Positions 1 to 8,056 of a DNA stretch of 39,621 nucleotides are shown here, piece after piece; the stretch's first letter is position 1; each line of letters starts with the position of its first letter. Origin of the DNA: Bifidobacteriaceae bacterium (GTDB taxonomy: Bacteria; Actinomycetota; Actinomycetes; Actinomycetales; Bifidobacteriaceae); NCBI GenBank assembly GCA_029227215.1, contig JAQXZM010000095.1, positions 1 to 39,621 on the forward strand, written 5' to 3'. The position numbers and the translations under genes were made by a program. A model generated the notes under the pieces. It searched no databases, had not been told where the DNA came from, and worked only from the letters and a program-made list of their open reading frames with translations.

Positions 1-643
1 CATTGCGTTCGGCGTTCGTGCGCGTCAGGTCGAGCGCGCGTTCGTTCACGTCCACCGCCCACACGTCGGCATGCGGGGATTCGAGCGCAAGCGCCACGCT
101 GATGGGACCCCATCCGCAGCCTAGGTCGAGGAAGGTGCCATGCGCCGGCGGCTGCGGGGCGTGCTTGAGCAGCACGCGCGTGCCCAGGTCGAGGCGGTCG
201 GCGGAGAACACACCGTTCGACGCTTCCATCGCCACGTCACGGCCGCGCAGCGTCACGGTGAGCGTGCGGCGCACGTCCTCGGTGGTGGGGGCGTCGGCGA
301 AGTACTGCGTGGCGCGTCCGTTCGCCGGTTGGCGGTCCTGCGGCGCGTCTTGTGGCGCGTCTTGCTGCATGCCATTGTCGCTGAGGGCGTTCACCGACAC
401 AGTGTGTGCGCTGTGGGCGTAACGGGGATTGCCGGAAGCCTTCACGGCAGTGTTCTTCTGCTCAGCGTTCTCCGGCTCAGTGGCTTCGTGTGCGTGCAGG
501 CGGCGCCGCGTGTCCTGCTGGTCATCCTCGTGCCGCGCTTGTGCGGTTTCGCGCGACATCTCGCGGCGATGCTGGTTGCGCTCCGCCCTGTGGGCTGCGC
601 GGCGGTCAAAAGGATTGGGCTTGCGGCTGCGCTGGTGGGTCAT
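1..643 (-). CDS. RsmC-like class I SAM-dependent rRNA methyltransferase (C-terminus cut off by window edge)
   Basis: About 214 codons are visible, read from an ATG at 643; the 3' end lies outside the window. The first ~115 residues are a basic, then low-complexity, tail. After it comes a segment containing GVFSADRLDLGTRVLL, resembling the stretch before the catalytic core in RsmC/RlmG-type guanine-N2 methyltransferases. Then comes SAM-binding motif I (FLDLGCGWGPISVALAL) and a motif II acidic residue in WAVDVNERALDLTRTNA. The NPPY catalytic motif would lie beyond the edge, so the substrate (16S rRNA, by family) is inferred. It is divergent from hflX, with a 63-bp shared spacer. The methyltransferase class is secure; the RsmC assignment is likely. 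Confidence 0.8.
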   Translation of the reverse strand, partial: MTHQRSRKPNPFDRRAAHRAERNQHRREMSRETAQARHEDDQQDTRRRLHAHEATEPENAEQKNTAVKASGNPRYAHSAHTVSVNALSDNGMQQDAPQDAPQDRQPANGRATQYFADAPTTEDVRRTLTVTLRGRDVAMEASNGVFSADRLDLGTRVLLKHAPQPPAHGTFLDLGCGWGPISVALALESPHADVWAVDVNERALDLTRTNAERN

Positions 644-651
644 GGCACTCC

Positions 652-679
652 TTGTTCTGTCTTACGACTTGATGATAAT
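652..679 (+). promoter_or_regulatory. Putative hflX promoter
   Basis: TTGTTC (652-657) and GATAAT (674-679) are separated by 16 bp, and GATAAT ends 27 bp before the chosen hflX start. This fits a housekeeping sigma factor promoter with a short leader. It is a match by eye only. Confidence 0.4.
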
Positions 680-706
680 GAGGGAACTAAACACCGCCGC
701 ACCCGG

Positions 707-2512
707 ATGCCGTCGCCATCGCGGCGATCGCAGCGTTCCGGACGGCACGATGAGAAGGGCATTCCTACGACGCAGCAGCACCACAGCCACGACGCAATCG
801 AGATCGACGACGAGTCCGTCACCAGTACTGCGTCCTCCCGGGGCGTTGAATCCTCCCAAGGCGCTGAGCGCCATCAAGAGACTGAACGCCATCGCGGCAC
901 CGGGCACCATCACGACACCGAGCTTCCTGTGGCGCAACGCAGTGCCGCGTTGGATGCGTCGCGTTCCGATGTGCTCGATTTGCCTGCCGCCGCCCACGCC
1001 CGTGCTGCCGGCTCCGAGGAATGGGAGGAGCGCGAAAGCCGCAACCAGCTCAAGCATGTCGCGGGCCTGGGCGAGCTGCAGGACGTCACCGAGGTCGAGT
1101 ACCGCAAGGTGCGCCTGGAGCGCGTCGTGCTCGTGGGCGTGTGGTCGAGCCTGGAGACGACGCAAAGCGCCGCCGAGGAATCCCTGAGGGAGCTCGCTGC
1201 GCTCGCCGACACCGCGGGCGCCCAGGTCGTCGACGGCGTGCTCCAGCACCGCCTGAAGCCCGATGCCGCCACTTACCTGGGCTCGGGCAAGGCGAAGGAG
1301 CTTGCCGCCATCGTCGCCGAGCATGACGCCGACACGATTATCGTCGACGCGGACCTGCCGCCGTCCCAGCGTCGCGCCCTGGAGGACGTCACGCGCGTCA
1401 AGGTGGTGGACCGCACCGCCGTGATCCTCGACATCTTCGCCCAGCACGCCACGAGCCGCGAGGGCAAGGCGCAGGTGGAGCTTGCGCAGCTCGAATACAT
1501 GCTGCCCCGACTGCGCGGCTGGGGTGGCTCGCTGTCCCGCCAGGCGGGCGGCCAGGCGGCAGGCCAGGACGGCGGCATCGGTTCTCGCGGCCCTGGCGAG
1601 ACGAAGATCGAGATGGACCGCCGTGTGATCCGCAAGCGCATGGCACATCTGCGCCGCCAGATTGCCCAGATGGCGCCTTCGCGCGATGTCAAGCGCGGCT
1701 CGCGCCGGCGCCTGGGTTTGCCCACCGTCGCCGTGGTCGGCTATACGAACGCCGGCAAGTCCTCGCTCATCAACCGTCTCACCGGTTCGCGCGAGATGGT
1801 GCACAACGCGCTGTTCGCCACGCTCGACACCGCCGTGCGCCGCACCAAGGCCGCCGACGGGCGCATCTACATGTATGTGGACACGGTGGGCTTCGTGCGC
1901 CGCCTGCCCACGCAGCTCGTCGAGGCGTTCAAGTCCACGCTCGAGGAGGTCGCCGACGCCGAGCTCATCGTGCACGTCGTCGATGGCTCGCACCCCGACC
2001 CGTTCGGGCAGATCGAGGCGGTCAACGATGTGCTCTCCGGCATCGACGGTGTCGCCGGCATCCCCACGATCATGGTGTTCAACAAAGCGGACCGCATGGA
2101 CCCACGCATGAGGGACCGCATCAAGGGCCTCATGCCCGACGCTCACATCGTCTCCGCAGCCACGGGGGAGGGCATCGCCGACCTGGTGGCGGACGTCGAG
2201 ACGCGCCTGCCCAAGCCCGGCGTGCACGTCGACGCCGTCGTGCCCTACACGGCGGGCGCCCTCATGTCGCGCGTGCGCGAATTCGGGCACGTCGAGAAGG
2301 CCGACTACGAGGCGGACGGCGTGCATGTGTCGGCGGACGTGGACTCGCGCCTCGCCGCGGCGATCATGGAAGCCGAGGCACAGGGACAGGCGGAGCAAGG
2401 GCAGGCGCAGGCATCGCCCCAGAAGACGGCACAGCAATCCGAGCCGGCGCAGGAGCCGGCGCAGGGAATGGCACAGCAATCCGTGCCGGACTCACTGCAG
2501 CGGCAGGCATAA
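707..2512 (+). CDS. hflX: GTPase HflX, ribosome-associated
   Basis: A 601-residue protein of the HflX family, which binds the 50S subunit and splits stalled or hibernating ribosomes. After a ~100-residue hydrophilic N-terminal extension comes the HflX domain, whose glycine-rich stretch ends in the family signature GPGETKIEMDRR. The G domain shows G1 (GYTNAGKSS), G3 (DTVGF), G4 (NKAD) and G5 (SAATGEG). The C-terminus is a Gln/Ala/Glu-rich tail of ~45 residues. The open frame runs upstream to 140, but ATG 707 is the first start downstream of the likely promoter and is chosen for that reason. Its ribosome binding site is weak, so a later start is possible. Family identity is certain. Confidence 0.92.
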   Translation: MPSPSRRSQRSGRHDEKGIPTTQQHHSHDAIEIDDESVTSTASSRGVESSQGAERHQETERHRGTGHHHDTELPVAQRSAALDASRSDVLDLPAAAHARAAGSEEWEERESRNQLKHVAGLGELQDVTEVEYRKVRLERVVLVGVWSSLETTQSAAEESLRELAALADTAGAQVVDGVLQHRLKPDAATYLGSGKAKELAAIVAEHDADTIIVDADLPPSQRRALEDVTRVKVVDRTAVILDIFAQHATSREGKAQVELAQLEYMLPRLRGWGGSLSRQAGGQAAGQDGGIGSRGPGETKIEMDRRVIRKRMAHLRRQIAQMAPSRDVKRGSRRRLGLPTVAVVGYTNAGKSSLINRLTGSREMVHNALFATLDTAVRRTKAADGRIYMYVDTVGFVRRLPTQLVEAFKSTLEEVADAELIVHVVDGSHPDPFGQIEAVNDVLSGIDGVAGIPTIMVFNKADRMDPRMRDRIKGLMPDAHIVSAATGEGIADLVADVETRLPKPGVHVDAVVPYTAGALMSRVREFGHVEKADYEADGVHVSADVDSRLAAAIMEAEAQGQAEQGQAQASPQKTAQQSEPAQEPAQGMAQQSVPDSLQRQA

Positions 2513-2700
2513 GGGGCCGCGCCGATACCGCGGATCACTATGTGAATCGCCGATGTACGCGAACCGTGAAACCGTTGCGGCATGGCGTGTGTATCGTCAC
2601 ACCGTCGCAATATATTGAAGATGTATTGAACAAGATTCAAGAAGGCTTTCCCGCGCCTATTCAAACGACCGAGGCGCGGAAAGCGTTGGAGGAAGAGTAG

Positions 2701-3666
<966 letters not shown>

Positions 3667-3694
3667 TAAGCGTCTGATTGCGCGGTCTTCTTGG

Positions 3695-3727
3695 ATCCGC
3701 GGGACCTTCGGGTTCCGCGGATTTTTG
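3695..3727 (+). terminator. Rho-independent terminator of ldh
   Basis: A 12-bp stem (3695-3706 with 3711-3722, one G-U pair) is closed by a TTCG tetraloop and followed directly by a T run. It starts 28 bp after the ldh stop codon. Confidence 0.93.
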
Positions 3728-3870
3728 TATGCGGGCCGGGATGGTGGCTGGCCTGTCGGTAATGATTCCTGCTCCCGATTGCTTGCAATTTCTCAATATG
3801 GTGAGAAAATCGGATGAGCGCTTCGCAACAGTGGGTTGCGGGGCCGAAAACAGGCGTGAACGGAGACATC

Positions 3871-4950
3871 ATGGCAGCACCCAAGGGACGCACGAACACA
3901 GCGGCAGGCGACCATGCGGACGACCGCACGGACAACCGCACGGACAACCGTGCTGTCGAGCACGCCGACGGCCGCGTGGATGACGGTGCGAACGGACGCA
4001 CGGACGATCACACCGATGGCCACGCAGCTGACCGTGTAGCCGCGCTCGCCAAGGCGGCCGATCATGTGCGCAGGCTCAAGCTCACGCTCACCTTCACTGG
4101 CATCATCTTCGTCGCCGAGGTCGTGGGAGCCGCCTTCACCCAGTCCTTGGCGCTCTTCGTCGATGCCGGTCACATGCTCACCGACGTGTCGGTGCTCGTC
4201 GCGTCGCTCACCGCCGCCATTCTCATGCAGCGCAAGCCGGACTCGCGCCACACCTGGGGGTGGCGTCGCCTCGAGGTCATCACCGCCGCGGGCGGCGCGC
4301 TCGTGCTGCTCTTCGTGGGGCTCTACTCGTTGGTGCAGGCGGTGCTGCGCCTCACCGGTAGCGTCGCCGACACCGTGAACGACCCGTGGGCGTTGCTTGT
4401 TTTCGGCATCATCGGCCTGCTCGCCAACGTCGCGTCCATCGTGACGCTCGCCGGCAGCCATGCCGACACGATGAACCTGCGCGCGGCGTTCCTCGAGGTG
4501 TGCAATGATGCGTTCGGATCGGTGGCGGTCATCGTCTCGTCCATCGTGCTGCTGCGCACCGGGTGGGATGGCTTCGACGCCATCGCGGGCGGCATCATCG
4601 CCCTGCTCATCGTGCCCCGCGCGTTCAAGCTGCTGCGCGACAGCGTGCGCGTGCTGCTCGAAGAGGCGCCAGCGGGAGTGGATGCGGCGAGCGTGCAGGA
4701 GCACCTGTCGAAGGTCGAGGGCGTGCAGGCGATCCACGACGTGCATGTGAGTGCCGTCTCCACCGACCTGGTGCGCCTCACCGCCCACGTGGTGGTGGAT
4801 GCGCGCATGACGGTGGGGCAGTCCGCCGGCCTCATCCGGCGCCTCACGACGTGCGCCGCCGAGCATTTCCCGGTCTCCATCGAGCATTGCACGTTCCAGC
4901 TGGAGCCCGCCGCCTACGAAGACGAATGCGAATCCCACCTCGACGTCTAG
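3871..4950 (+). CDS. Cation diffusion facilitator (CzcD/ZitB-type) metal-ion efflux transporter
   Basis: A 359-residue CDF-family inner-membrane antiporter that expels divalent metals such as Zn2+ in exchange for protons. A hydrophilic Asp/His-rich N-terminus (~50 residues, built on a 12-bp DNA repeat encoding D-D/N-R-T units) precedes the hydrophobic core. The first metal site HMLTD is intact. The second site reads EVCND, Glu instead of the His usual in ZitB/CzcD, so metal selectivity cannot be assigned. A cytoplasmic C-terminal domain with EGVQAIHDVHV and IEHCTFQLE follows. An upstream ATG (3814) exists, but 3871 has GGAG in front, and a possible promoter (TTGCAA 3783-3788, GAAAAT 3805-3810) would leave no leader for 3814. 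Confidence 0.88.
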   Translation: MAAPKGRTNTAAGDHADDRTDNRTDNRAVEHADGRVDDGANGRTDDHTDGHAADRVAALAKAADHVRRLKLTLTFTGIIFVAEVVGAAFTQSLALFVDAGHMLTDVSVLVASLTAAILMQRKPDSRHTWGWRRLEVITAAGGALVLLFVGLYSLVQAVLRLTGSVADTVNDPWALLVFGIIGLLANVASIVTLAGSHADTMNLRAAFLEVCNDAFGSVAVIVSSIVLLRTGWDGFDAIAGGIIALLIVPRAFKLLRDSVRVLLEEAPAGVDAASVQEHLSKVEGVQAIHDVHVSAVSTDLVRLTAHVVVDARMTVGQSAGLIRRLTTCAAEHFPVSIEHCTFQLEPAAYEDECESHLDV

Positions 4951-4962
4951 CGTTTTGAACTG

Positions 4963-5167
4963 CGCCCAACTTGGGGTTTGGGCCCAGCATTCGCACTGAT
5001 TTTCGCCACAATGCTGGCCACAATGCCAAGCCGGGCGAGGAGGATCGCGCTGAACTTGGGGGTGTCGGCCAGCATTCCGGCTGATTCTTGCTGAGATAAT
5101 GGCCATGATGCCAAGCTGGGCGTGAGGTCTCTCTCCCGGCTTGGGGTAGCGGCCAGTCTGTTATGGG
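4963..5167. repeat. 84/85-bp intergenic repeat cluster, locus A (half + two units)
   Basis: The 374-bp gap between the convergent CDF and lexA genes contains no gene. It holds a right half-unit, then units from 5018 and 5103. CTTGGGG recurs at 4970, 5055 and 5140, exactly 85 bp apart. Each full unit has ATGCCAAG(C/T)(C/T)GGGCG, a 12-bp variable segment, then a block ending in CTTGGGG and CGGCCA. The same family occurs at 7693-7910. The two blocks are partly complementary, so each unit may fold into a hairpin. The remaining gap (5168-5324) holds the lexA terminator. Confidence 0.85.
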
Positions 5168-5213
5168 ACAGTGTGGGGCCGTTGCTGCTGGAATTGTGAT
5201 AGGTGCAAGCAGC

Positions 5214-5258
5214 GAGGAAAAGAAGAAGCCGGCACGGGGAATGTTCCGTGTCGGCTTC
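5214..5258 (-). terminator. Rho-independent terminator of lexA
   Basis: A 13-bp stem (5225-5237 with 5246-5258, one G-U pair) with an 8-nt loop. Read on the minus strand it is followed by a T-rich tract (complement of 5214-5224). It lies ~65 bp past the lexA stop codon. Confidence 0.85.
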
Positions 5259-5324
5259 GTCGTGTTTCGGTTGACGATCGATGCCCGCAGATTGGTGTGC
5301 GAGCAGGTTGATCACGCGGTACGC

Positions 5325-6257
5325 TTAGAGCTTGCGCAGCACCGTCACGACCTTGCCCATGATCGTGGCGTGGGTGCCGTCGATGGGGGAGTAGACGGGG
5401 TTGTGGGGCAGCAGCCACAGGTGGCCGTCGTCGTCCTGATGGAAGGTCTTCACCGTCGCCTCGCCGTCGAGCAGTGCCGCCACGATGTCGCCGTTCTTCG
5501 CGTCCTGCTGTTCGCGCACCACCACATAGTCGCCATCGCAGATGGCGGCATCGATCATCGAATCGCCATGCACTTCCAGCATGAAGAGGTTGCCAGTGCC
5601 GGTGAGCTGCTCAGGCAGACGCATCACGTCGTCCACATGTTGTTCGGCGGTGATGGGCGCGCCAGCAGCAATGCGGCCGACGAGAGGCACATCCACGGAA
5701 TTGGCGAACGCTGCGGATTGGTCTTTCGAAGGGAACGGGAGAATCTGCGCGGTATGCGAGGAGCCGAATGACGAAGCGCTGCGCGAGGCGGCGCCAGCGT
5801 GGCCTGCCAGGCTCCGATATGTGTCCAATGACACATGCGAAGCAGACGTGGCGGGCGATGACATGTCGGAGGTCGCGGGGGAGTGTAAGCCCGTGTCGTC
5901 CGGCGAGGTGACCACGTCGGGGCCGTCCGGCCGGTACAGCACTTCCATTGCGCGGCCCTTGTTACGGCTCGTCTTGAGATAGCCCTTGTCTTCGAGGATT
6001 TCCAGTTGGTGCTTGACGGAGGACGTGGATTTGAGCCCCACCCGTGAGCCGATCTCGCGGAAGGACGGTGCGAAACCGTGCGCTTCGATGTAATCAAGTA
6101 TGGATGTGAGGATCTGTTTTTGGCGTTCCGTAAGGTCGGAGCCCGCTGGGTCGGAACCGGTCGAGTCAGAACCAGACGGATTCGTGCCAGGCATGCCCAT
6201 GCCAGGCGCGGAAGCCGTGGGGCGGTCGGTGCCTGTGGGGAAATCGATGCTGCTCAT
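5325..6257 (-). CDS. lexA: SOS response repressor LexA (S24 self-cleaving protease)
   Basis: A 310-residue LexA. It has a disordered ~47-residue N-terminus, a winged-helix DNA-binding domain ([17 protein letters not shown], then helix [17 protein letters not shown]), and an S24 peptidase domain. The Ala198-Gly199 cleavage bond, Ser233 (GDSMID) and Lys270 (GEATVKTF) keep the 35- and 37-residue spacings of E. coli LexA (84/119/156), so self-cleavage should work. It is longer than usual (typically 200-240) because of the N-terminus and a ~70-residue Ser/Asp-rich linker between the domains. The start chosen has AGAGG upstream; an earlier in-frame ATG at 6389 lies inside the promoter. Its promoter overlaps an SOS box, implying autoregulation. 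Confidence 0.96.
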   Translation of the reverse strand: MSSIDFPTGTDRPTASAPGMGMPGTNPSGSDSTGSDPAGSDLTERQKQILTSILDYIEAHGFAPSFREIGSRVGLKSTSSVKHQLEILEDKGYLKTSRNKGRAMEVLYRPDGPDVVTSPDDTGLHSPATSDMSSPATSASHVSLDTYRSLAGHAGAASRSASSFGSSHTAQILPFPSKDQSAAFANSVDVPLVGRIAAGAPITAEQHVDDVMRLPEQLTGTGNLFMLEVHGDSMIDAAICDGDYVVVREQQDAKNGDIVAALLDGEATVKTFHQDDDGHLWLLPHNPVYSPIDGTHATIMGKVVTVLRKL

Positions 6258-6360
6258 TGCTGACCTCTGGTTTCGTTCCTTCGTTGTGCTGGACTTGGGT
6301 TTGGCAAGTTCGTGGGGCGATTGCGATGTGCTTCGCACGACGCAATTCTCGGTGATTCTC

Positions 6361-6389
6361 ACTATACGGGTTGTTTCCGAAAAAAGCAA
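6361..6389 (-). promoter_or_regulatory. lexA promoter
   Basis: On the minus strand, TTGCTT (complement of 6384-6389) and TATAGT (complement of 6361-6366) are separated by exactly 17 bp. The -35 box overlaps SOS box 1, so bound LexA would block it. Confidence 0.75.
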
Positions 6390-6400
6390 ACAAATGTTCG
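6387..6400. promoter_or_regulatory. LexA-binding SOS box 1
   Basis: CAAACAAATGTTCG matches the actinobacterial SOS consensus CGAAC-N4-GTTCG at 9 of 10 conserved positions and overlaps the lexA -35 element. Confidence 0.8.
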
Positions 6401-6418
6401 AATGCTCTGGCGTGTCTT

Positions 6419-6432
6419 CGAACAGATGTGCG
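6419..6432. promoter_or_regulatory. LexA-binding SOS box 2
   Basis: CGAACAGATGTGCG matches CGAAC-N4-GTTCG at 9 of 10 conserved positions. It lies in the middle of the lexA/LysM spacer, 32 bp from box 1. Confidence 0.75.
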
Positions 6433-6455
6433 ATGATAGGCGCAGCGGTTCAACT

Positions 6456-6469
6456 AGAACAGGTGTTCG
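6456..6469. promoter_or_regulatory. LexA-binding SOS box 3
   Basis: AGAACAGGTGTTCG matches CGAAC-N4-GTTCG at 9 of 10 conserved positions. It sits between a weak plus-strand -35 (TTCAAC, 6449-6454) and -10 (TAACAG, 6472-6477), where it would repress the LysM gene. Confidence 0.8.
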
Positions 6470-6517
6470 AATAACAGCTTTGGTGTCCGACAGGAATCGT
6501 GCTAGGCGAGCCGCAGC

Positions 6518-6577
6518 AACGTCAACTACACAGGAACGTCAACTACACAACAACGTCAACTACACAGGAACGTCAAC
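6518..6577 (+). repeat. 17-bp tandem repeat in the LysM gene leader
   Basis: Units AACGTCAACTACACAGG at 6518 and 6552 are identical and flank a 15/17-matching unit at 6535. A partial fourth unit (AACGTCAAC) starts at 6569. The array ends ~20 bp before the start codon, in the presumed 5' untranslated region. Confidence 0.9.
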
Positions 6578-6596
6578 AACGTCGATTGGAGTCGAG

Positions 6597-7028
6597 ATGA
6601 CGAAGACATTCATCACCCAGGCGTCCGCTCAAGTGCGGCTCTCTCGAGCATCGGCAGCCCACATGCGCACACCCGTTGCGGCACCCGGGGAGTCTGACAG
6701 GGAGTCTCAGGCATCGGCACAGTTGCAGGCTCCTACTCGCATGGTGCTCACGCGACGCGGCAAGCTCGTGCTCGCGGCAGCGGTTGCGCTTCTCGTCGTT
6801 CTCGCAGTGGCCATCATCGCTCCGTTGCGGGCGGCATCCTCCACAGAAGCGCCCCAACAGGTGGAGGTCCGCCAGGTTCAGCCGGGCGATACCCTGTGGG
6901 GTTTCGCCGAGCAGATCACTCCCGCGGGCAAGGATGTGCAACAGACGGTGAGCGAACTCGAGGAACTCAACGACATGGACACGGCAACGCTTTACGTCGG
7001 CCAGCGCATCGTTCTGCCCGTCTCGTAA
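6597..7028 (+). CDS. LysM-domain SOS cell-division suppressor (Rv2719c/DivS/YneA-like)
   Basis: A 143-residue membrane-anchored protein. It has a ~50-residue cytoplasmic N-terminus, one transmembrane helix (KLVLAAAVALLVVLAVAIIA), and an extracellular LysM domain (VQPGDTLWGFAEQI through LYVGQRIVLPV) expected to bind peptidoglycan. Its architecture and position, divergent from lexA and upstream of nrdR, match the SOS-induced division inhibitors Rv2719c (Mycobacterium), DivS (Corynebacterium) and YneA (Bacillus). Those halt septation after DNA damage. The three SOS boxes support LexA control. The start ATG has GGAG 5 nt upstream. The role is inferred from synteny and architecture, as LysM alone is not specific. 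Confidence 0.85.
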   Translation: MTKTFITQASAQVRLSRASAAHMRTPVAAPGESDRESQASAQLQAPTRMVLTRRGKLVLAAAVALLVVLAVAIIAPLRAASSTEAPQQVEVRQVQPGDTLWGFAEQITPAGKDVQQTVSELEELNDMDTATLYVGQRIVLPVS

Positions 7029-7071
7029 GCCATGCCCTTACACAGCCGCTGGGCGAATGGCACGTGTGCGA

Positions 7072-7125
7072 ATGGTATTGGATGGGTGTATGGCATTGGA
7101 TAGGTGAATGGCGTTGAATGGGTGA
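7072..7125 (+). repeat. 18-bp tandem repeat upstream of nrdR
   Basis: Three consecutive units (from 7072, 7090 and 7108) follow the pattern ATGG(T/C)(A/G)TTG(G/A)AT(G/A)GGTG(T/A), and a decayed fourth begins at 7126. It fills the spacer between the LysM gene and nrdR. Confidence 0.85.
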
Positions 7126-7183
7126 ATGACATGGCACGCCAGTGTGTGCATCCATGACATGTTGCTGACGTACAGTGGAGAAT

Positions 7184-7669
7184 ATGCAATGCCCTTACTG
7201 CAAGAACAAGACGACGAAGGTCGTGGAGACCCGTGCCTCTGAGGACGGCTTCTCGATTCGGCGCCGACGCTTGTGTGAGAACTGCAAGCGTCGCTTCACC
7301 ACCGAGGAGACTGTGCCGCTCACCGTGCTCAAGCGGGGCGGGCGCGTGGAGCCCTTCGACCGGCACAAGGTCATCAGCGGCGTTCAGAAAGCCTGCCAGG
7401 GCAGGCCTATTACCACGGAGCAATTGCAACAGCTGGGCTACAAGGTGGAGATGAACCTCAGGTCCTCGGGCAAGGCGGAGATTCCCTCCGATGAGATCGG
7501 CAAGGCGATCCTCGAGCCTCTGCGCGATCTGGATTTCGTGGCGTACCTGCGCTTCGCCTCTGTCTATCAGGAATTCGAAAGCCTTGACGACTTCAAGAAG
7601 GTCATCACCGACCTCGAGAATTACCAGCGCACCCGCCAAGGGGAGCAGCAGAAGCCCCAGGCACAATAG
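7184..7669 (+). CDS. nrdR: Transcriptional repressor NrdR
   Basis: A 161-residue zinc-ribbon/ATP-cone regulator of ribonucleotide reductase genes. The zinc ribbon shows CPYC and CENC pairs around SIRRRRLC. An ATP-cone follows (VLKRGGRVEPFDRHKVISGVQ, shown in part), which senses ATP/dATP. The C-terminal ~15 residues are Gln-rich. Family members start with M(Q/H)CP, so ATG 7184 is preferred over an in-frame GTG at 7175, although its GGAG is only 3 nt away. It lies just after lexA and the LysM gene, as in other actinobacteria. Confidence 0.95.
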   Translation: MQCPYCKNKTTKVVETRASEDGFSIRRRRLCENCKRRFTTEETVPLTVLKRGGRVEPFDRHKVISGVQKACQGRPITTEQLQQLGYKVEMNLRSSGKAEIPSDEIGKAILEPLRDLDFVAYLRFASVYQEFESLDDFKKVITDLENYQRTRQGEQQKPQAQ

Positions 7670-7692
7670 CAACAACAAGAGCCTTCAAAGCT

Positions 7693-7910
7693 CGAATCCT
7701 GTACACAATGCCACGTTGGGGAAGGCGATTCCTGTCGAGCTTGGGATTTCGGCCGACAATAGCCGTCATCAGTGTCTGAATCCTGTTCACTATGCCAAGT
7801 TGGGCGGGATTATTCCTGCCGGGCTTGGGGTTTGGCCATTATTGTGCCATCCTCAGTGCCTGAATCCTGTACGCAATGCCAAGTTGGCGAGATGGATTGC
7901 CGGATGAGGC
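7693..7910. repeat. 84-bp intergenic repeat cluster, locus B (2.6 units)
   Basis: The 387-bp gap between convergent nrdR and serA has no gene. Units start at 7693, 7777 and 7861, an exact 84-bp period, each opening with (C/T)GAATCCTGT. The core ATGCCAAGTTGGGCG, then a 12-bp variable segment, then a block with CTTGGGGTTTGGCC, matches locus A (4963-5167). The third unit breaks off after ~50 bp. The rest of the gap holds the serA terminator (7925-7958) and a stretch (7980-8040) with a duplicated TTGATCTGCCACC. Confidence 0.9.
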
Positions 7911-7924
7911 GATGAGAAGAAAAG

Positions 7925-7958
7925 TGGGGTGGTCCAAGGAATTCCTTGGACCACCCCA
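7925..7958 (-). terminator. Perfect 34-bp palindrome, terminator of serA (possibly bidirectional)
   Basis: Two 17-nt arms meet at AATT with no mismatch. Read on the minus strand it is followed by CTTTTCTTCTC, a T-rich tract, so it ends serA. The plus-strand side lacks a T run, so termination of nrdR here is less certain. Confidence 0.85.
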
Positions 7959-8056
7959 GTGAAATTCAGCTGCTGAGATCAAGCTGCTGAAATCAACCTG
8001 CGAGACTCAACAACTTGATCTGCCACCAGGTTGATCTGCCACCTGATCGCAGGCGA

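Noticed and set aside
662-2479. 605-codon minus-strand open frame opposite hflX
   Set aside because: It is rich in His, Arg, Gly and Leu, as expected for an antisense shadow of a high-GC gene, and lies fully under a clear HflX.
4963-7910. 84/85-bp repeats as a CRISPR array
   Set aside because: The period, the partly conserved whole unit and only 2-3 copies per locus do not fit repeat-spacer structure, and no cas genes are present; the Cas4-like nuclease lies over 20 kb away.
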